Positions 8,344 to 16,930 of a stretch of DNA of 64,000 nucleotides are shown one piece after another; the first letter of the stretch is position 1; each line of letters opens with the position of its first letter. Below the pieces are notes generated by a model, which ran no database searches, had not been told where the DNA came from, and saw nothing but the letters and a program-made list of their open reading frames with translations. Origin of the DNA: Nesterenkonia muleiensis (GTDB lineage: Bacteria; Actinomycetota; Actinomycetes; Actinomycetales; Micrococcaceae); NCBI RefSeq assembly GCF_003600155.1, contig NZ_QWLD01000016.1:124001-188000 (forward strand). The letters run 5' to 3'. A program made the position numbers and the translations under genes.

Positions 8344-10308
8344 TTACTTCACCCCGCGCAGATCGAGGTTAAGCGCCGTGTCCCCACCCGGGTCGAGAAC
8401 CACCGGGATCCCCCAGTCCTGCTGGTAGAGGTGGCAGGCCGCGTGCATGGGGATGTCCTCACCGGGGGCACCGTCGCAGGCCGCTGCCCGTGCGGTGATG
8501 TGCAGAACCCCCTCAGAGATGTCAGGGTTCAGGGTCAGGGTCCGGTTCAGCCCCTCAGTGGTGCCTGCGCCGCCGGAGATGAGCTCCGGCGGGGTGGAGC
8601 TGACCTGCAGCTGGGTGGGGTCGCCCCAGCGGTCGTCCAGCTTCTGATCGGTGGGGGCGGAGAAGCTGACGCTGAGTCCGAACTCACCCGGGGCCACCGG
8701 GGTGCGCGGCCGCTGAGTCTGGGTCGCTCCCTCGTCGACGGTGAGGAACTCCTCAGGCACCGCGATGCGCACCAGCTGGTGGGCATTGGTCTCCACTACC
8801 AGCAGGGACTCGCCGCCGTCGATGTCACCGCCCAGCAGCACATCTGAGGGCTCCTTGAGCCCACGGGCCACGGTGGAGACCCCGGCCGGGACCAGGCTGC
8901 CGTCGGCAGCGGTGTGCTCGGCCCGGTACCGGCGGATGGCCCCGTTATAGGTATCGGCCACCAGCACGGAGCCGTCCGGCAGGGCGGTCACGCCCAGCGG
9001 GTGCTGCAGCCTGGCCTGCCCCGGGTCACCGTCGCGGAACCCGAAGTCGTAGAGCCCTTCGCCGATGACAGTCTCCACCGCCGGGGCCTCAGCACTCTGC
9101 GAGGTGCGCAGTACGCGCAGCGAGGAGGTCTCGGAGTCGGCGATCCAGATGTCACCAGCTGCGTCCTGGGCCAGCCCCGAGCTCTGGGCGTACCAGGCCT
9201 CACCGGGTGCCCCGTCGACCAGTCCTTCGATGCCGGTGCCGGAGTAGACCGCCAGCTCGCCGGTGGCCGGGTCGAAGCTGAAAATCTGATGGCTTCCGGC
9301 CATCGCGACCACGACCCCGCCCACCGTCTCCGACCAGAGCACATCCCAGGGTGAGGACAGCGAGACCTCCAGCGGGTCGGTGCCCAGACTACCTACCACC
9401 ACCGCACCTTCACGGGTGCGCTCGGCGTCCAGCAGGCGCTGCACCCCGTTGCCGGCCAGAGTCGTCACCTCGCCGGTGGTGATGTTGATGCCGCGCAGCC
9501 GGTGGTTGACGGTGTCGGCGACGACGATGTCATAGCCCACCTGCTCTGCCAGCTCTGCCGGCAGGAGAGTCAGCCCCTGAGGTTCGTTGAACTGTGCTGA
9601 TCCCGCGCCCCCATCGGCATAGCCCTTCTCGCCGGTACCCCAGGCCTGGAGCACTGTCTCCAGATCTGCGGCGAGCTGGACGATCCGGTGATGGCCGGTG
9701 TCGGCCACCAAGAAGGTGCCGACGGCCGCGTCGCTCCCCAGGGGACGGCTCACTGACACTGCCTTGCCGGGGAAGCGCAAGGTCCGGCTGACCGGCTCGG
9801 GGGCCACATAGGGACCGTCGCCCCGGTGCAGGGTGCCCTTGGCCCCGTGCTCGGCGACCAGCTCCTCCACCAGCGAGCTCAGCCCGGCCACATGCCCCTC
9901 TCCGGAGAGACTGGCGGCGATGTAACCCTCCGGGTCGATGACCACCAGAGTGGGCCAGGCCCGGGCGGAATAGGCCTGCCAGGTGATCAGCTCCGGGTCG
10001 TCGAGCACCGGATGCTCGATCTCGTAGCGTTCGACCGCAGCGGCGATCGCCTCCGGATCGGCCTCATGCTCGAACTTGGGTGAGTGGACCCCCACAGTGA
10101 CCAGCACATCGGCGTACTGCTCCTCCAGCGGGCGGAGCTCGTCGAGCACATGCAGGCAGTTGATGCAGCAGAAGGTCCAGAAGTCCAGGATGACGATCTT
10201 CCCGCGCAGCTGCTGCAGACTCAGCTGCTCGCCTCCGGTGTTGAGCCAATTGCGGCCCAGCAGCTCCGAGGCGCGCACTCGCGAGCTGCGCTGAATCGTC
10301 TCAGTCAT
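8344..10308 (-). CDS. Thioredoxin-like/NHL-repeat protein (NHLRC2-type)
   Basis: 654 residues. The N-terminal ~155 residues are a TlpA/thioredoxin-like fold with the active site FWTFCCINC (redox pair Cys48-x-x-Cys51), followed by NHL beta-propeller repeats from about 170 to 510 (for example TLLPAELAEQVGYDIVVADT and LPDGSVLVADTYNGAIRRY) and a C-terminal beta-rich domain of ~120 residues. The architecture matches the NHLRC2-like proteins common in actinobacteria. There is no signal peptide, so it acts in the cytosol; its partners are unknown. It is likely co-transcribed with the small membrane protein gene downstream. Confidence 0.93.
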   Translation of the reverse strand: MTETIQRSSRVRASELLGRNWLNTGGEQLSLQQLRGKIVILDFWTFCCINCLHVLDELRPLEEQYADVLVTVGVHSPKFEHEADPEAIAAAVERYEIEHPVLDDPELITWQAYSARAWPTLVVIDPEGYIAASLSGEGHVAGLSSLVEELVAEHGAKGTLHRGDGPYVAPEPVSRTLRFPGKAVSVSRPLGSDAAVGTFLVADTGHHRIVQLAADLETVLQAWGTGEKGYADGGAGSAQFNEPQGLTLLPAELAEQVGYDIVVADTVNHRLRGINITTGEVTTLAGNGVQRLLDAERTREGAVVVGSLGTDPLEVSLSSPWDVLWSETVGGVVVAMAGSHQIFSFDPATGELAVYSGTGIEGLVDGAPGEAWYAQSSGLAQDAAGDIWIADSETSSLRVLRTSQSAEAPAVETVIGEGLYDFGFRDGDPGQARLQHPLGVTALPDGSVLVADTYNGAIRRYRAEHTAADGSLVPAGVSTVARGLKEPSDVLLGGDIDGGESLLVVETNAHQLVRIAVPEEFLTVDEGATQTQRPRTPVAPGEFGLSVSFSAPTDQKLDDRWGDPTQLQVSSTPPELISGGAGTTEGLNRTLTLNPDISEGVLHITARAAACDGAPGEDIPMHAACHLYQQDWGIPVVLDPGGDTALNLDLRGVK

Positions 10309-10452
10309 CGATGGGCTCCTCCTGGCGGGCTGGCGGCGCGCTCTGGCGGCCGCGGACGTCGTCGTGATCTTCTTGCGTCAACCAGGCTCAGCCTAAATCT
10401 GTTCCGGGCCCGCCTGCTGTGTGTATGACCCCGTGTGACCTGCGCCTGAACC

Positions 10453-12582
10453 TCACCTGGGCGGCTTTCCCCGTTCGGCCATCTGCTCGAACATCTGATT
10501 GTAGGCCTCCAGCTCGGCGTCGCCGGTGCGGTCGGCCTCGCGGTCCAGCCGCTTCATCTCCCGCTTGTCATCTGTGGCCCATTGGATACAGACGATCACC
10601 CCCAGCAGCACTGCGGGAATCTCACCGAGCCCCCACATCAGCTCCCCGCCGGTGTGCTGGTCATCGATGGCCGGGAACCAGCCGTGACCCATATTGCCGA
10701 ACCAGTCGGGCTGGATCAGCTGCTCAGCCGACATCAGGGCCACCGCGAAGAACGCGTGGAAGACCATGGTGGCCAGCAGGATGATCACCCGCAGGAAATG
10801 CGGCGGGCGGTTCGGCAGCGGGTCACGGCCAATGAGCACCAGGGCAAAGATGTAGCCGGTGAGCAGGAAGTGCACCGTCATGAAGATATGTCCCAGGTGG
10901 TACTCCAGCGCCCAGCCGAAGACCGGTGTGTAGTAGAACAGCAGGATCGAGCCGGCGAAGTTCGCCGCGGCGACGATCGGGTGGGTGACGATCTTGGACC
11001 AGGTCGAATGCACCAGCCAGAGGATCCATTCGCGCGCTCCGCGGGTGCCGTCGCTCCGGACCGGCAGTGAGCGCATAGCCAGAGTCACCGGAGAGCCCAG
11101 AACCAAGAAGATGGGTGCGACCATGGTCAGGGTCATGTGCTGGATCATATGTCCGGAGAAGGTCACCATTCCGTAGACGGCGGGACCGCCGGAGGTAATC
11201 CAGAACAGCACCCCCAGCCCGAAGATCCAGGAGACGGCGCGCATGATCGGCCAGCTGATCCCGCGGCGGCGGACCTGAATCACCGCACGGAGGTACCACA
11301 GCCCCAGGAACAGGACCACAGCCACCCAGAGCCAGTCGAAGCGCCAGAGGGTGAAGAAGTGGGCCAGACCCGGCTCCGGCGGCAGGTCGTAACCGGTGAG
11401 CATCCGTGCGGCATTCGCATCAGACGAGTGATGTTCCGGTACCGGGGGCGGGGTGCGGCCCAGCACGGCGCTGATCCCGATCACCGTGGTCATGATGGCG
11501 ACCTCGACCAGGATCAGCTGCCAGAGCACCCGCGTGGTGGAGAGGGAGGATGAGGCGGTCATCCGCGGGATCAGCCAGCTGCGGTGAGCGAAGCCGATGG
11601 CTGCCAGAGTCAGGGTGCCTGCGGTTTTCGCCACCAGCATCAGACCGTAGTCTGTGCCGAACAGGTCACCGGGGCTGCCGATCCGCAGGTCCGCATTGAT
11701 CAGGCCGGAGGCCGCCACCGTGACCAGCGCCAGACCGGCCAGGACCGAGTAACGACGCAGCAGGGTGCCGAGAATCTCAGGTCCGCCCTGGTCCCGGGCT
11801 GTGAGCGTCCGGGCGGTGCGTGCGATCTCCGGGGACAGCAGGGCCAGTACGATGAGTCCTCCGACCCAGATCACTACGCCCAGCAGATGCAGGCCCAGCG
11901 AGTTCACCGCGGCCATGTGGTCATCTCCGGAGGCCGAATGGCCCACCATGGCCATGGGGACGATGGCACACAGCCCCAGGATCCCGATGAAACCTATTCC
12001 GGCCGGATGCCGGACTGCTGCCAGCAGGGTGGCGCAGACCGCGGCGATGAGGACCACCGCCAGCCACGCCTGCCCGGTGGGGATGTTCAGCGCATAGTCG
12101 AAGAAGCCCTCAGAGAAACTGGGGTCCGCCGAGACCGGAAGGCCGGCAAGTGAGGAGAACGTGAGCACCAGCACCGCGATCGCCGCCACCGTCCAGACCA
12201 CGGATGCTGCCATGGCGATCTGCAGGGTTCGGCAGTAGAGAGGATGCTCCTCGCCGGAACTGCGGTCCTGCCTGTTGCGGGGGCCGCTGCGGAAGGGCAC
12301 GGCCACCGCGGCCAGAATCGCCGCGCCGATGGCGGTGGCCATCGCGATGTGGTGGATATAACGGGCCGCGGGAAGCCCCCACCTGGTGAGCGCACCGGGA
12401 TCGGAGATGGCTCCTGACTGACCAACACCGGTCAGCACTCCGGCAATGATCAGGGCAAGAAGGCCCACCGTCAGCACCACGGCGGTGATCGGAAGCGGTG
12501 CGGCCCATGGGCCGCTGGCGGAGCCCCTGCTGCCGGTGCCGGTCTTCGCCGCGCTGGAGCTGTCAGTTCTGATCGTGGTCAT
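10453..12582 (-). CDS. CopD-CtaG fusion: copper resistance D / cytochrome c oxidase assembly membrane protein
   Basis: 709 residues, strongly hydrophobic. Residues ~30-370 are a CopD-like region (GVVIWVGGLIVLALLSPEIA, and ALVTVAASGLINADLRI). Residues ~400-670 are a caa3-type CtaG region (TSGGPAVYGMVTFSGHMIQHMTLTMVAPIFL, with histidines likely to bind copper, then FYYTPVFGWALEYHLGHIFMTVHFLLTGYIF and MGHGWFPAIDDQHTGGELMW). Such fusions are common in actinobacteria and are thought to move copper for oxidase assembly. I start at ATG 12580-12582 (MTTIRTDSS) because the longer frame would run through the upstream gene; the 20-nt overlap with that gene suggests coupling. Confidence 0.88.
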   Translation of the reverse strand: MTTIRTDSSSAAKTGTGSRGSASGPWAAPLPITAVVLTVGLLALIIAGVLTGVGQSGAISDPGALTRWGLPAARYIHHIAMATAIGAAILAAVAVPFRSGPRNRQDRSSGEEHPLYCRTLQIAMAASVVWTVAAIAVLVLTFSSLAGLPVSADPSFSEGFFDYALNIPTGQAWLAVVLIAAVCATLLAAVRHPAGIGFIGILGLCAIVPMAMVGHSASGDDHMAAVNSLGLHLLGVVIWVGGLIVLALLSPEIARTARTLTARDQGGPEILGTLLRRYSVLAGLALVTVAASGLINADLRIGSPGDLFGTDYGLMLVAKTAGTLTLAAIGFAHRSWLIPRMTASSSLSTTRVLWQLILVEVAIMTTVIGISAVLGRTPPPVPEHHSSDANAARMLTGYDLPPEPGLAHFFTLWRFDWLWVAVVLFLGLWYLRAVIQVRRRGISWPIMRAVSWIFGLGVLFWITSGGPAVYGMVTFSGHMIQHMTLTMVAPIFLVLGSPVTLAMRSLPVRSDGTRGAREWILWLVHSTWSKIVTHPIVAAANFAGSILLFYYTPVFGWALEYHLGHIFMTVHFLLTGYIFALVLIGRDPLPNRPPHFLRVIILLATMVFHAFFAVALMSAEQLIQPDWFGNMGHGWFPAIDDQHTGGELMWGLGEIPAVLLGVIVCIQWATDDKREMKRLDREADRTGDAELEAYNQMFEQMAERGKPPR

Positions 12583-12760
12583 CCTGCGGATCGTCGTCGC
12601 TGCGCCACTGCTCGGACTGTTTGAGCTTCTTCCACATGAGAACCAGCACCACTGCCACCACGGCAAAGGCACCGGCGGCGAAGACAAGGGGTGCCCAGCC
12701 CGGAGCATCGACCTGAAGGTCAGACGCTGCGAGCAGCTGCTGGATCAGGACCGAGGACAT
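12563..12760 (-). CDS. Small single-pass membrane protein
   Basis: 65 residues: a short periplasmic N-terminus, one membrane helix (WAPLVFAAGAFAVVAVVLVLMW), a KKLKQSEQW junction and an acidic Asp-rich tail (SDDDPQDDHDQN). Its 3' end overlaps the CopD-CtaG start by 20 nt, so the two are probably translated together, and a role beside that copper/oxidase assembly protein is the natural inference. I do not recognise a named family. The ribosome site is weak. Confidence 0.6.
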   Translation of the reverse strand: MSSVLIQQLLAASDLQVDAPGWAPLVFAAGAFAVVAVVLVLMWKKLKQSEQWRSDDDPQDDHDQN

Positions 12761-12791
12761 AAGAGAATTCTACAATGCGTCGAAATAGACG

Positions 12792-12826
12792 ACGGTCCCC
12801 GCCTCTTGTGAAGAGGCGGGGACCGT
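12792..12826 (-). terminator. Hairpin terminator after hup
   Basis: A perfect 16-bp stem (12792-12807 with 12811-12826) has a GTG loop and GGTCCCCGCCTC as its core. It lies 40 nt past the hup stop. The T-run (TTTT) follows it only on the plus strand; leftward it is followed by GTCGTCTATTTC, a weak U-tract. It probably still stops hup transcripts and shields the membrane-protein genes. Confidence 0.75.
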
Positions 12827-12866
12827 TTTCGTGGCCTGAAAGCGCATCGCGCTGCTCAGGCAGTGC

Positions 12867-13151
12867 TCACTTGCCCGAGGCAGCAGCCTTCAGCTTGGAG
12901 CCAGCGGACAGCTTCACGGAGTAGCCGGCCGGAATCTGGATGGTCTCACCGGTCTGCGGGTTGCGGCCGGTGCGGGCGGCACGCTCGGTGCGCTCCACAG
13001 AGAGCCAACCAGGAATGGAGACCTTCTCGCCCTTGGAAACCTGCTCGGTGAAGACCTCGAAGACGGAATCGAGCACGCCGTTGACGGCTGCCTGGGAATT
13101 GCCGGACTTCTCTGCGACTGCTGCGACGAGTTCGCTGCGGTTCAGTGCCAT
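12867..13151 (-). CDS. hup: DNA-binding protein HU
   Basis: 94-residue nucleoid protein. MALNRSELVAAVAEKSG begins the helical base, and the DNA-clasping beta arm carries RAARTGRNPQTGETIQIPAG with the conserved RNPQTGE and the Pro at the arm tip, followed by FKAG-like SVKLSAGSKLKAAASGK. It lacks the Lys/Ala-rich tail of mycobacterial HU (HupB). ATG 13149-13151 is preceded by a strong AGGAGGA site; the longer frame upstream is not used. A single-gene unit ending at the 12792 hairpin. Confidence 0.96.
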   Translation of the reverse strand: MALNRSELVAAVAEKSGNSQAAVNGVLDSVFEVFTEQVSKGEKVSIPGWLSVERTERAARTGRNPQTGETIQIPAGYSVKLSAGSKLKAAASGK

Positions 13152-13410
13152 GTGTTTGTCCTCCTGGACTGATTCATCTGTTGTCCCAGCGGGCCGAACT
13201 TCCGCATGATTCCGCGGATCAGCGGCCGTTCTGGGCTTCCAGTCTGGCAACTTACCACGCAGAAACGTCGAACTCCGTGCGAAACGTCAGTTTTGGGCGT
13301 GTTTCCAGGACTTTTCCCTCTGAGCGTACTGAAATACCGGGGCCGCAGAGCGTCCCAGCCACCATCCTGCCCGGCCTCGCCGTCTTGATCCCGCGCGGAC
13401 TTGCACCCTC

Positions 13411-13453
13411 AGATTGCCATTTTCCGGCCAGATCAGGCAGGTTCTGGCAATCT
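13411..13453. repeat. Inverted repeat in the hup-rpsN gap
   Basis: AGATTGCCA at 13411-13419 and TGGCAATCT at 13445-13453 are perfect 9-bp arms 25 nt apart, inside the 416-nt stretch between hup and the ribosomal genes (13152-13567). No gene is seen in that stretch; it should hold the hup promoter. The repeat is too widely spaced for an ordinary operator and its role is unknown. Confidence 0.4.
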
Positions 13454-13505
13454 CACTGTGCAGATGCAGCTCTTGTTGCTCGCACAGGCGAAAGGCTGCG
13501 CACAA

Positions 13506-13542
13506 AAAAGTGGGGCCTCCCAAGAAGGGAGCCCCCACTTTT
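13506..13542 (-). terminator. Terminator of the rpmB-rpmG-rpsN operon
   Basis: A 16-bp stem with one mismatch (13506-13521 with 13527-13542, loop AAGAA) follows the rpsN stop by about 26 nt on the minus strand. Read leftwards it ends in TTTTTT, a good intrinsic terminator; there are also four T on the plus strand, so it may work both ways. Confidence 0.85.
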
Positions 13543-13567
13543 AGCGAAGATCAGTGGACCAATCGGG

Positions 13568-13873
13568 TCACCAAGAGGACTTGGTGATTCCTGGCAGTTC
13601 GCCGCGGTGGGCCATATCGCGGAAGCGGATACGGGAGATACCGAACTTCTGGAAAGTCCCGCGCGGGCGGCCGTCGATCGAGTCGCGGTTGCGCACGCGC
13701 ACCGGGGAGGCGTCGCGGGGAAGCTTCTGCAGGCCCACCCGAGCAGCCTCGCGGTCCTCATCTGAGGCTCCTGCGTCGATGAGGGTCTTCTTCAGCTGGG
13801 CGCGCTTCTCGGCATAGCGATCAACGATGACCTTGCGCTGCTCGTTCTTTGCGATCTTGGACTTCTTAGCCAT
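13568..13873 (-). CDS. rpsN: 30S ribosomal protein S14 (long, zinc-free form)
   Basis: 101 residues: [40 protein letters not shown] and the C-terminal [24 protein letters not shown]. There is no CxxC pair and the length is that of the zinc-independent S14, not the ~61-residue zinc ribbon form. It begins 2 nt after the rpmG stop. In other actinobacteria this paralogue set replaces zinc-binding copies under zinc limitation; whether a zinc-type S14 exists elsewhere in this genome cannot be seen. Confidence 0.96.
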   Translation of the reverse strand: MAKKSKIAKNEQRKVIVDRYAEKRAQLKKTLIDAGASDEDREAARVGLQKLPRDASPVRVRNRDSIDGRPRGTFQKFGISRIRFRDMAHRGELPGITKSSW

Positions 13874-13875
13874 GA

Positions 13876-14043
13876 TCAGCGCTCCTCTCGGAAGTCGACG
13901 TGCTGACGGACGACCGGATCGTACTTCTTCAGCACGATGCGGTCAGGGTTGTTGCGGCGGTTCTTGCGGGTCACATAGGTGAAGCCCGTCCCGGCAGTCG
14001 ACTTCAGCTTGATGATGGGACGTACGTCCTTGTCCTTGGCCAC
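13876..14043 (-). CDS. rpmG: 50S ribosomal protein L33
   Basis: 55 residues, [18 protein letters not shown] then [23 protein letters not shown] and ending VDFREER. It has no cysteine, so it is the zinc-free form. The start is GTG at 14041-14043, sharing its first base with the rpmB stop (TAGTG), which implies translational coupling. It sits in the middle of the rpmB-rpmG-rpsN operon. Confidence 0.95.
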   Translation of the reverse strand: MAKDKDVRPIIKLKSTAGTGFTYVTRKNRRNNPDRIVLKKYDPVVRQHVDFREER

Positions 14044-14279
14044 TAGAGCTTCTCACCTCGCTTCAGCAGATCAGCGACGACCGCGTCAATGCCGCGTACA
14101 TCGATAGTCTTGATGCCCTTGACGGACAGGTTCAGTGTCACTTTGCGGCCCAGGGAAGGAACCCAGTAGGTCTTCTTCTGGATGTTCGGGTCGAACCGGC
14201 GCTTGGTGCGGCGGTGCGAGTGCGAGATCTGGTGGCCGAACTGCGGCCCCACTCCCGTCACCTGGCAACGTGCTGCCAT
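14043..14279 (-). CDS. rpmB: 50S ribosomal protein L28
   Basis: 78 residues: [34 protein letters not shown], then a central [19 protein letters not shown] and a C-terminal [13 protein letters not shown]. Only a single cysteine is present, so no zinc-binding CxxC pairs. The start ATG 14277-14279 follows GAGGAG at 5-nt spacing. It is the first gene of the operon. No Zur-type palindrome (TGAAAATGATTTTCA-like) could be found in the ~100 nt upstream. Confidence 0.95.
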   Translation of the reverse strand: MAARCQVTGVGPQFGHQISHSHRRTKRRFDPNIQKKTYWVPSLGRKVTLNLSVKGIKTIDVRGIDAVVADLLKRGEKL

Positions 14280-14783
14280 GATCACTCCTCTTGAGTTTCA
14301 GTACATAGATGCGGTTAAAGGCCCGCAGGCGCGGACCATTTCACTGACACCGGTACGAGGACGACCAGGCTGGGTGAGATCCAACCGAAGTTGCCTACGG
14401 ACACGCGGAGACCGCGTGGACGGTGCAAAGTTTTGGCGGCGCTTGAGCTGTTTTCCGGCGCCGAACCCATAAACAGGCACAGCACAGCCAAGCAGACGAA
14501 AGACAACTATAGCCGGAGCAACGACGATGACGCAAAGTCAGGATACTCCCCTCCATAGCTGATCCCACACACCTCAACCATGGTGTCAAGGTGCGCAGTG
14601 TCCAGCCTCAGAAGCTGAGTTTCGTCACGATCGGGCTGCTCAACAGGATCGGCGTCACGCATGGACGCACCCTGAGCACCGTGCTCATGCACCGTTCCCT
14701 GTGAGCCCAACCGGTGATTTCCAGGAGTCGGCGGGAGGCGTCATCGATAGTGCACTGCCAGGGAAAGAACAGCTCGCGGTGGC
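14280..14783. other. Non-coding stretch upstream of rpmB
   Basis: About 500 nt with no convincing gene on either strand: the open frames are short, overlap one another and have no ribosome sites or recognisable composition. The part nearest rpmB must contain that operon's promoter, but I could not fix -35/-10 boxes. The arsC gene ends at its far side. Confidence 0.5.
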
Positions 14784-15263
14784 TTACTGGCTGTAGGCCT
14801 CGGACAGAGAGCGCGGATCCACCGGCCCTGGGTTCTCCACCCCGAGTGAACGCGCCAATTCCTCGACCCTCCCCTTGATGTCATCGCGGATCCGCCGCAC
14901 GGCAGCCAGATCCTTTCCGGCGGGATCCTCCAGTGTCCAATCCTCATAGCGCTTGCCGGGATAGTAGGGACAGTCATCCCCGCAGCCCATGGTGATGACC
15001 GCGTCGGACTCCTGAAGCATGTCTGCTGAGAGCTCGTTGGTGCTGCGCCCGGTGATGTCGATGCCGAGCTCGGCCATGGCCTCGGCGGCAACGGGATTGA
15101 TCTGATCGGCCGGCTGGGTGCCGCCGGAGTAAACCTGGACGTGGTCGCCGCCGAGTTCGCGCAGGAACGCGGCGGCCATCTGCGAGCGCCCAGCGTTGTG
15201 CACGCAGACGAAGGTCACAGTGGGCAGGTGAGGCTGCTGTGCGGTGTCGGCTGGGGGGATCAT
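14784..15263 (-). CDS. arsC: Arsenate reductase (LMW-phosphatase type)
   Basis: 159 residues. The phosphatase-like loop is CVHNAGRSQMAAAF with catalytic Cys20 and Arg26. The GCGDDCPYYPGKRYEDWTLEDPAGK segment carries the second and further cysteines (residues ~95-100) and the general-acid Asp-Pro. This pattern matches arsenate reductases that act with thioredoxin or mycothiol. It overlaps the end of acr3 by 4 nt (ATGA), so arsenate is reduced and the arsenite exported by one operon. The C-terminal ~25 residues are a poorly conserved tail. Confidence 0.92.
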   Translation of the reverse strand: MIPPADTAQQPHLPTVTFVCVHNAGRSQMAAAFLRELGGDHVQVYSGGTQPADQINPVAAEAMAELGIDITGRSTNELSADMLQESDAVITMGCGDDCPYYPGKRYEDWTLEDPAGKDLAAVRRIRDDIKGRVEELARSLGVENPGPVDPRSLSEAYSQ

Positions 15264-16420
15264 GGCGTTCTCCTGAGGTAGGCGTCGGGGGTGGAACTCT
15301 TGGCGACAGGGCGGACAGATTGAGTCTGCGGCGGCACTGCGGTCTGGGGGAAGAAGCGGCGGGCCCAGAGGGCCACGTAGACTAGTCCCACCAAGACGGG
15401 GACTTCGATGAGCGGGCCGACCACTCCCGCCAGAGCCTGGCCGCTGGCAGCACCGAACGTGGCGATGGACACCGCGATGGCCAGCTCGAAGTTATTGCCC
15501 GCTGCGGTGAAGCTCAGCGTGGTGGAGCGTTCGTAGCCCAGCCGCAGCAGCCAGCCGATCAGCATGGAGGCACCGAAGGTCACCACGAAGTAGATCAGCA
15601 GAGGCACCGCGATCCGGGCGACGTCGAAGGGACTGCTCAGCACCTGCTGGCCCTGTAGCGCGAAGAGCAGCACGATGGTGAACAGCAGCCCGTAGAGCGC
15701 CCAAGGCCCGATCCTGGGAAGCAGTCTCGACTCGTAGGCAGCCCTGCCCATTCGGGCTTCGCCGACAGTGCGGGTGATCAAGCCGGCAGCCAGCGGGATA
15801 CCCAGGAACACCAGCACCGAGACCGTGATCGCCCAGACGGAGAACTCCGCGGAAGTGGTCTCCAGGCCGAGCCAGCCCGGCAGCAGCTGCAGGTAGAACC
15901 AGCCCAGCACCCCGAACATGAAGACTTGGAAGACGGAGTTGACCGCCACCAGCACCGCGGCGGCCTCCCGGTCCCCGCAGGCTAAGTCGTTCCAGATCAG
16001 CACCATGGCGATGCACCGGGCGAGCCCCACGATGATCAGTCCGGTGCGGTACTCCGGCAGATCCGGCAGGAAGAGCCAGGCCAGAGCAAACATGAACGCC
16101 GGGGCCAGCAGCCAGTTGATGACCAGGGAGGTGACCAGCAGCTTCTTGTCACTGACCACCTGTCCGGTCTCGTTGTAGCGGACCTTGGCCAACACCGGGT
16201 ACATCATGACCAGCAGTCCGATGGCGATCGGTACCGAGACCCCGGCAATCTCCACCGCGTGCAGCACCTGGCTCACGCCGGGGGCGACGACGGCGATCAA
16301 TAGTCCCAGCCCCATCGCGCCCAGGATCCAGACCGGCAGAAACCTGTCCAGCACGGAAAGTCGCTTCAGCACCACACCGGCATCCGATGGGGGCAAATCA
16401 GGGCGATGGGTCACGGGCAC
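15260..16420 (-). CDS. acr3: Acr3-family arsenite efflux permease
   Basis: 386 residues with about ten membrane helices. After LSVLDRFLPVWILGAMGLGL there is the Acr3 signature region, including MMYPVLAKVRYNETG and RCIAMVLIWNDLACGD, where the conserved cysteine of the fourth helix lies in GLARCIAMV. The N-terminal ~15 residues and C-terminal ~25 residues are soluble. The start is GTG at 16418-16420, with a possible alternative GTG two codons later. It is the first gene of the acr3-arsC operon and diverges from arsR over an operator region. Confidence 0.94.
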   Translation of the reverse strand: MPVTHRPDLPPSDAGVVLKRLSVLDRFLPVWILGAMGLGLLIAVVAPGVSQVLHAVEIAGVSVPIAIGLLVMMYPVLAKVRYNETGQVVSDKKLLVTSLVINWLLAPAFMFALAWLFLPDLPEYRTGLIIVGLARCIAMVLIWNDLACGDREAAAVLVAVNSVFQVFMFGVLGWFYLQLLPGWLGLETTSAEFSVWAITVSVLVFLGIPLAAGLITRTVGEARMGRAAYESRLLPRIGPWALYGLLFTIVLLFALQGQQVLSSPFDVARIAVPLLIYFVVTFGASMLIGWLLRLGYERSTTLSFTAAGNNFELAIAVSIATFGAASGQALAGVVGPLIEVPVLVGLVYVALWARRFFPQTAVPPQTQSVRPVAKSSTPDAYLRRTP

Positions 16421-16450
16421 CTCAGAGGTTGGTAGCGGACTGCCTTAAGC

Positions 16451-16503
16451 ATCGACAAACTTCGATATGCTGAGTATCGTCAAATATATCGATAGTTGTC
16501 AAT
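16451..16503. promoter_or_regulatory. Divergent arsenic operator region
   Basis: Between acr3 (start 16420) and arsR (start 16532) are two copies of the same motif: ATCGA-CAAACT-TCGAT at 16451-16466 (perfect arms) and ATCGA-TAGTTG-TCAAT at 16488-16503 (one mismatch), 37 nt apart centre to centre. One site lies close to each divergent gene. Repression of both operons by ArsR through these sites is the natural reading. Confidence 0.65.
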
Positions 16504-16531
16504 CTATTGAGCGTTCCACAGAAAGGCGCCC

Positions 16532-16930
16532 ATGACTGAGACGGCCACGCCCCCGACAACCTGCTGCTCGCCACCACCTGCACAGACCTCATTGGACGAC
16601 GACACCGCGGTGGAGCTGGCTACCCGGTTCAAGGCCCTCGGCGACCCGAACCGCCTGCTGCTGCTGGCCACCATCGCTGCCGGCGATACCTCCGAGGCAT
16701 GCGTCTGCGACCTCACCGAACCGCTGGGCCTGGGCCAGCCGACTGTCTCGCATCACCTGAAGATCTTGGTAGACGCGGGTTTCCTCACCAGGGAGAAGCG
16801 CGGCACCTGGTCCTACTACTCGGTGGTCCCGGGCACGCTCAAGAACTTGTGCCAGAGCCTCTGCGCCGAATCTGCCCTCGGCGGCATGATGGACTCCGGC
16901 GCCTCCGCACAGAAGGAGGCCTGCTGCTGA
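16532..16930 (+). CDS. arsR: Arsenic-responsive ArsR repressor
   Basis: 132 residues with a winged helix (TRFKALGDPNRLLLLATIAA, then TEPLGLGQPTVSHHLKILVDAGF and the wing LTREKRGTWSYYSVV). The arsenite-sensing cysteines are likely the CVCDL motif before the recognition helix; extra cysteines occur in TCCSPPP near the N-terminus and CC at the C-terminus. It overlaps the next gene by a TGATG junction. Its operators flank the divergent promoter. Confidence 0.95.
   Translation: MTETATPPTTCCSPPPAQTSLDDDTAVELATRFKALGDPNRLLLLATIAAGDTSEACVCDLTEPLGLGQPTVSHHLKILVDAGFLTREKRGTWSYYSVVPGTLKNLCQSLCAESALGGMMDSGASAQKEACC

Noticed and set aside
14280-14340. A Zur box before rpmB
   Set aside because: No palindrome of the expected type was found in the leader, so only its absence is noted.
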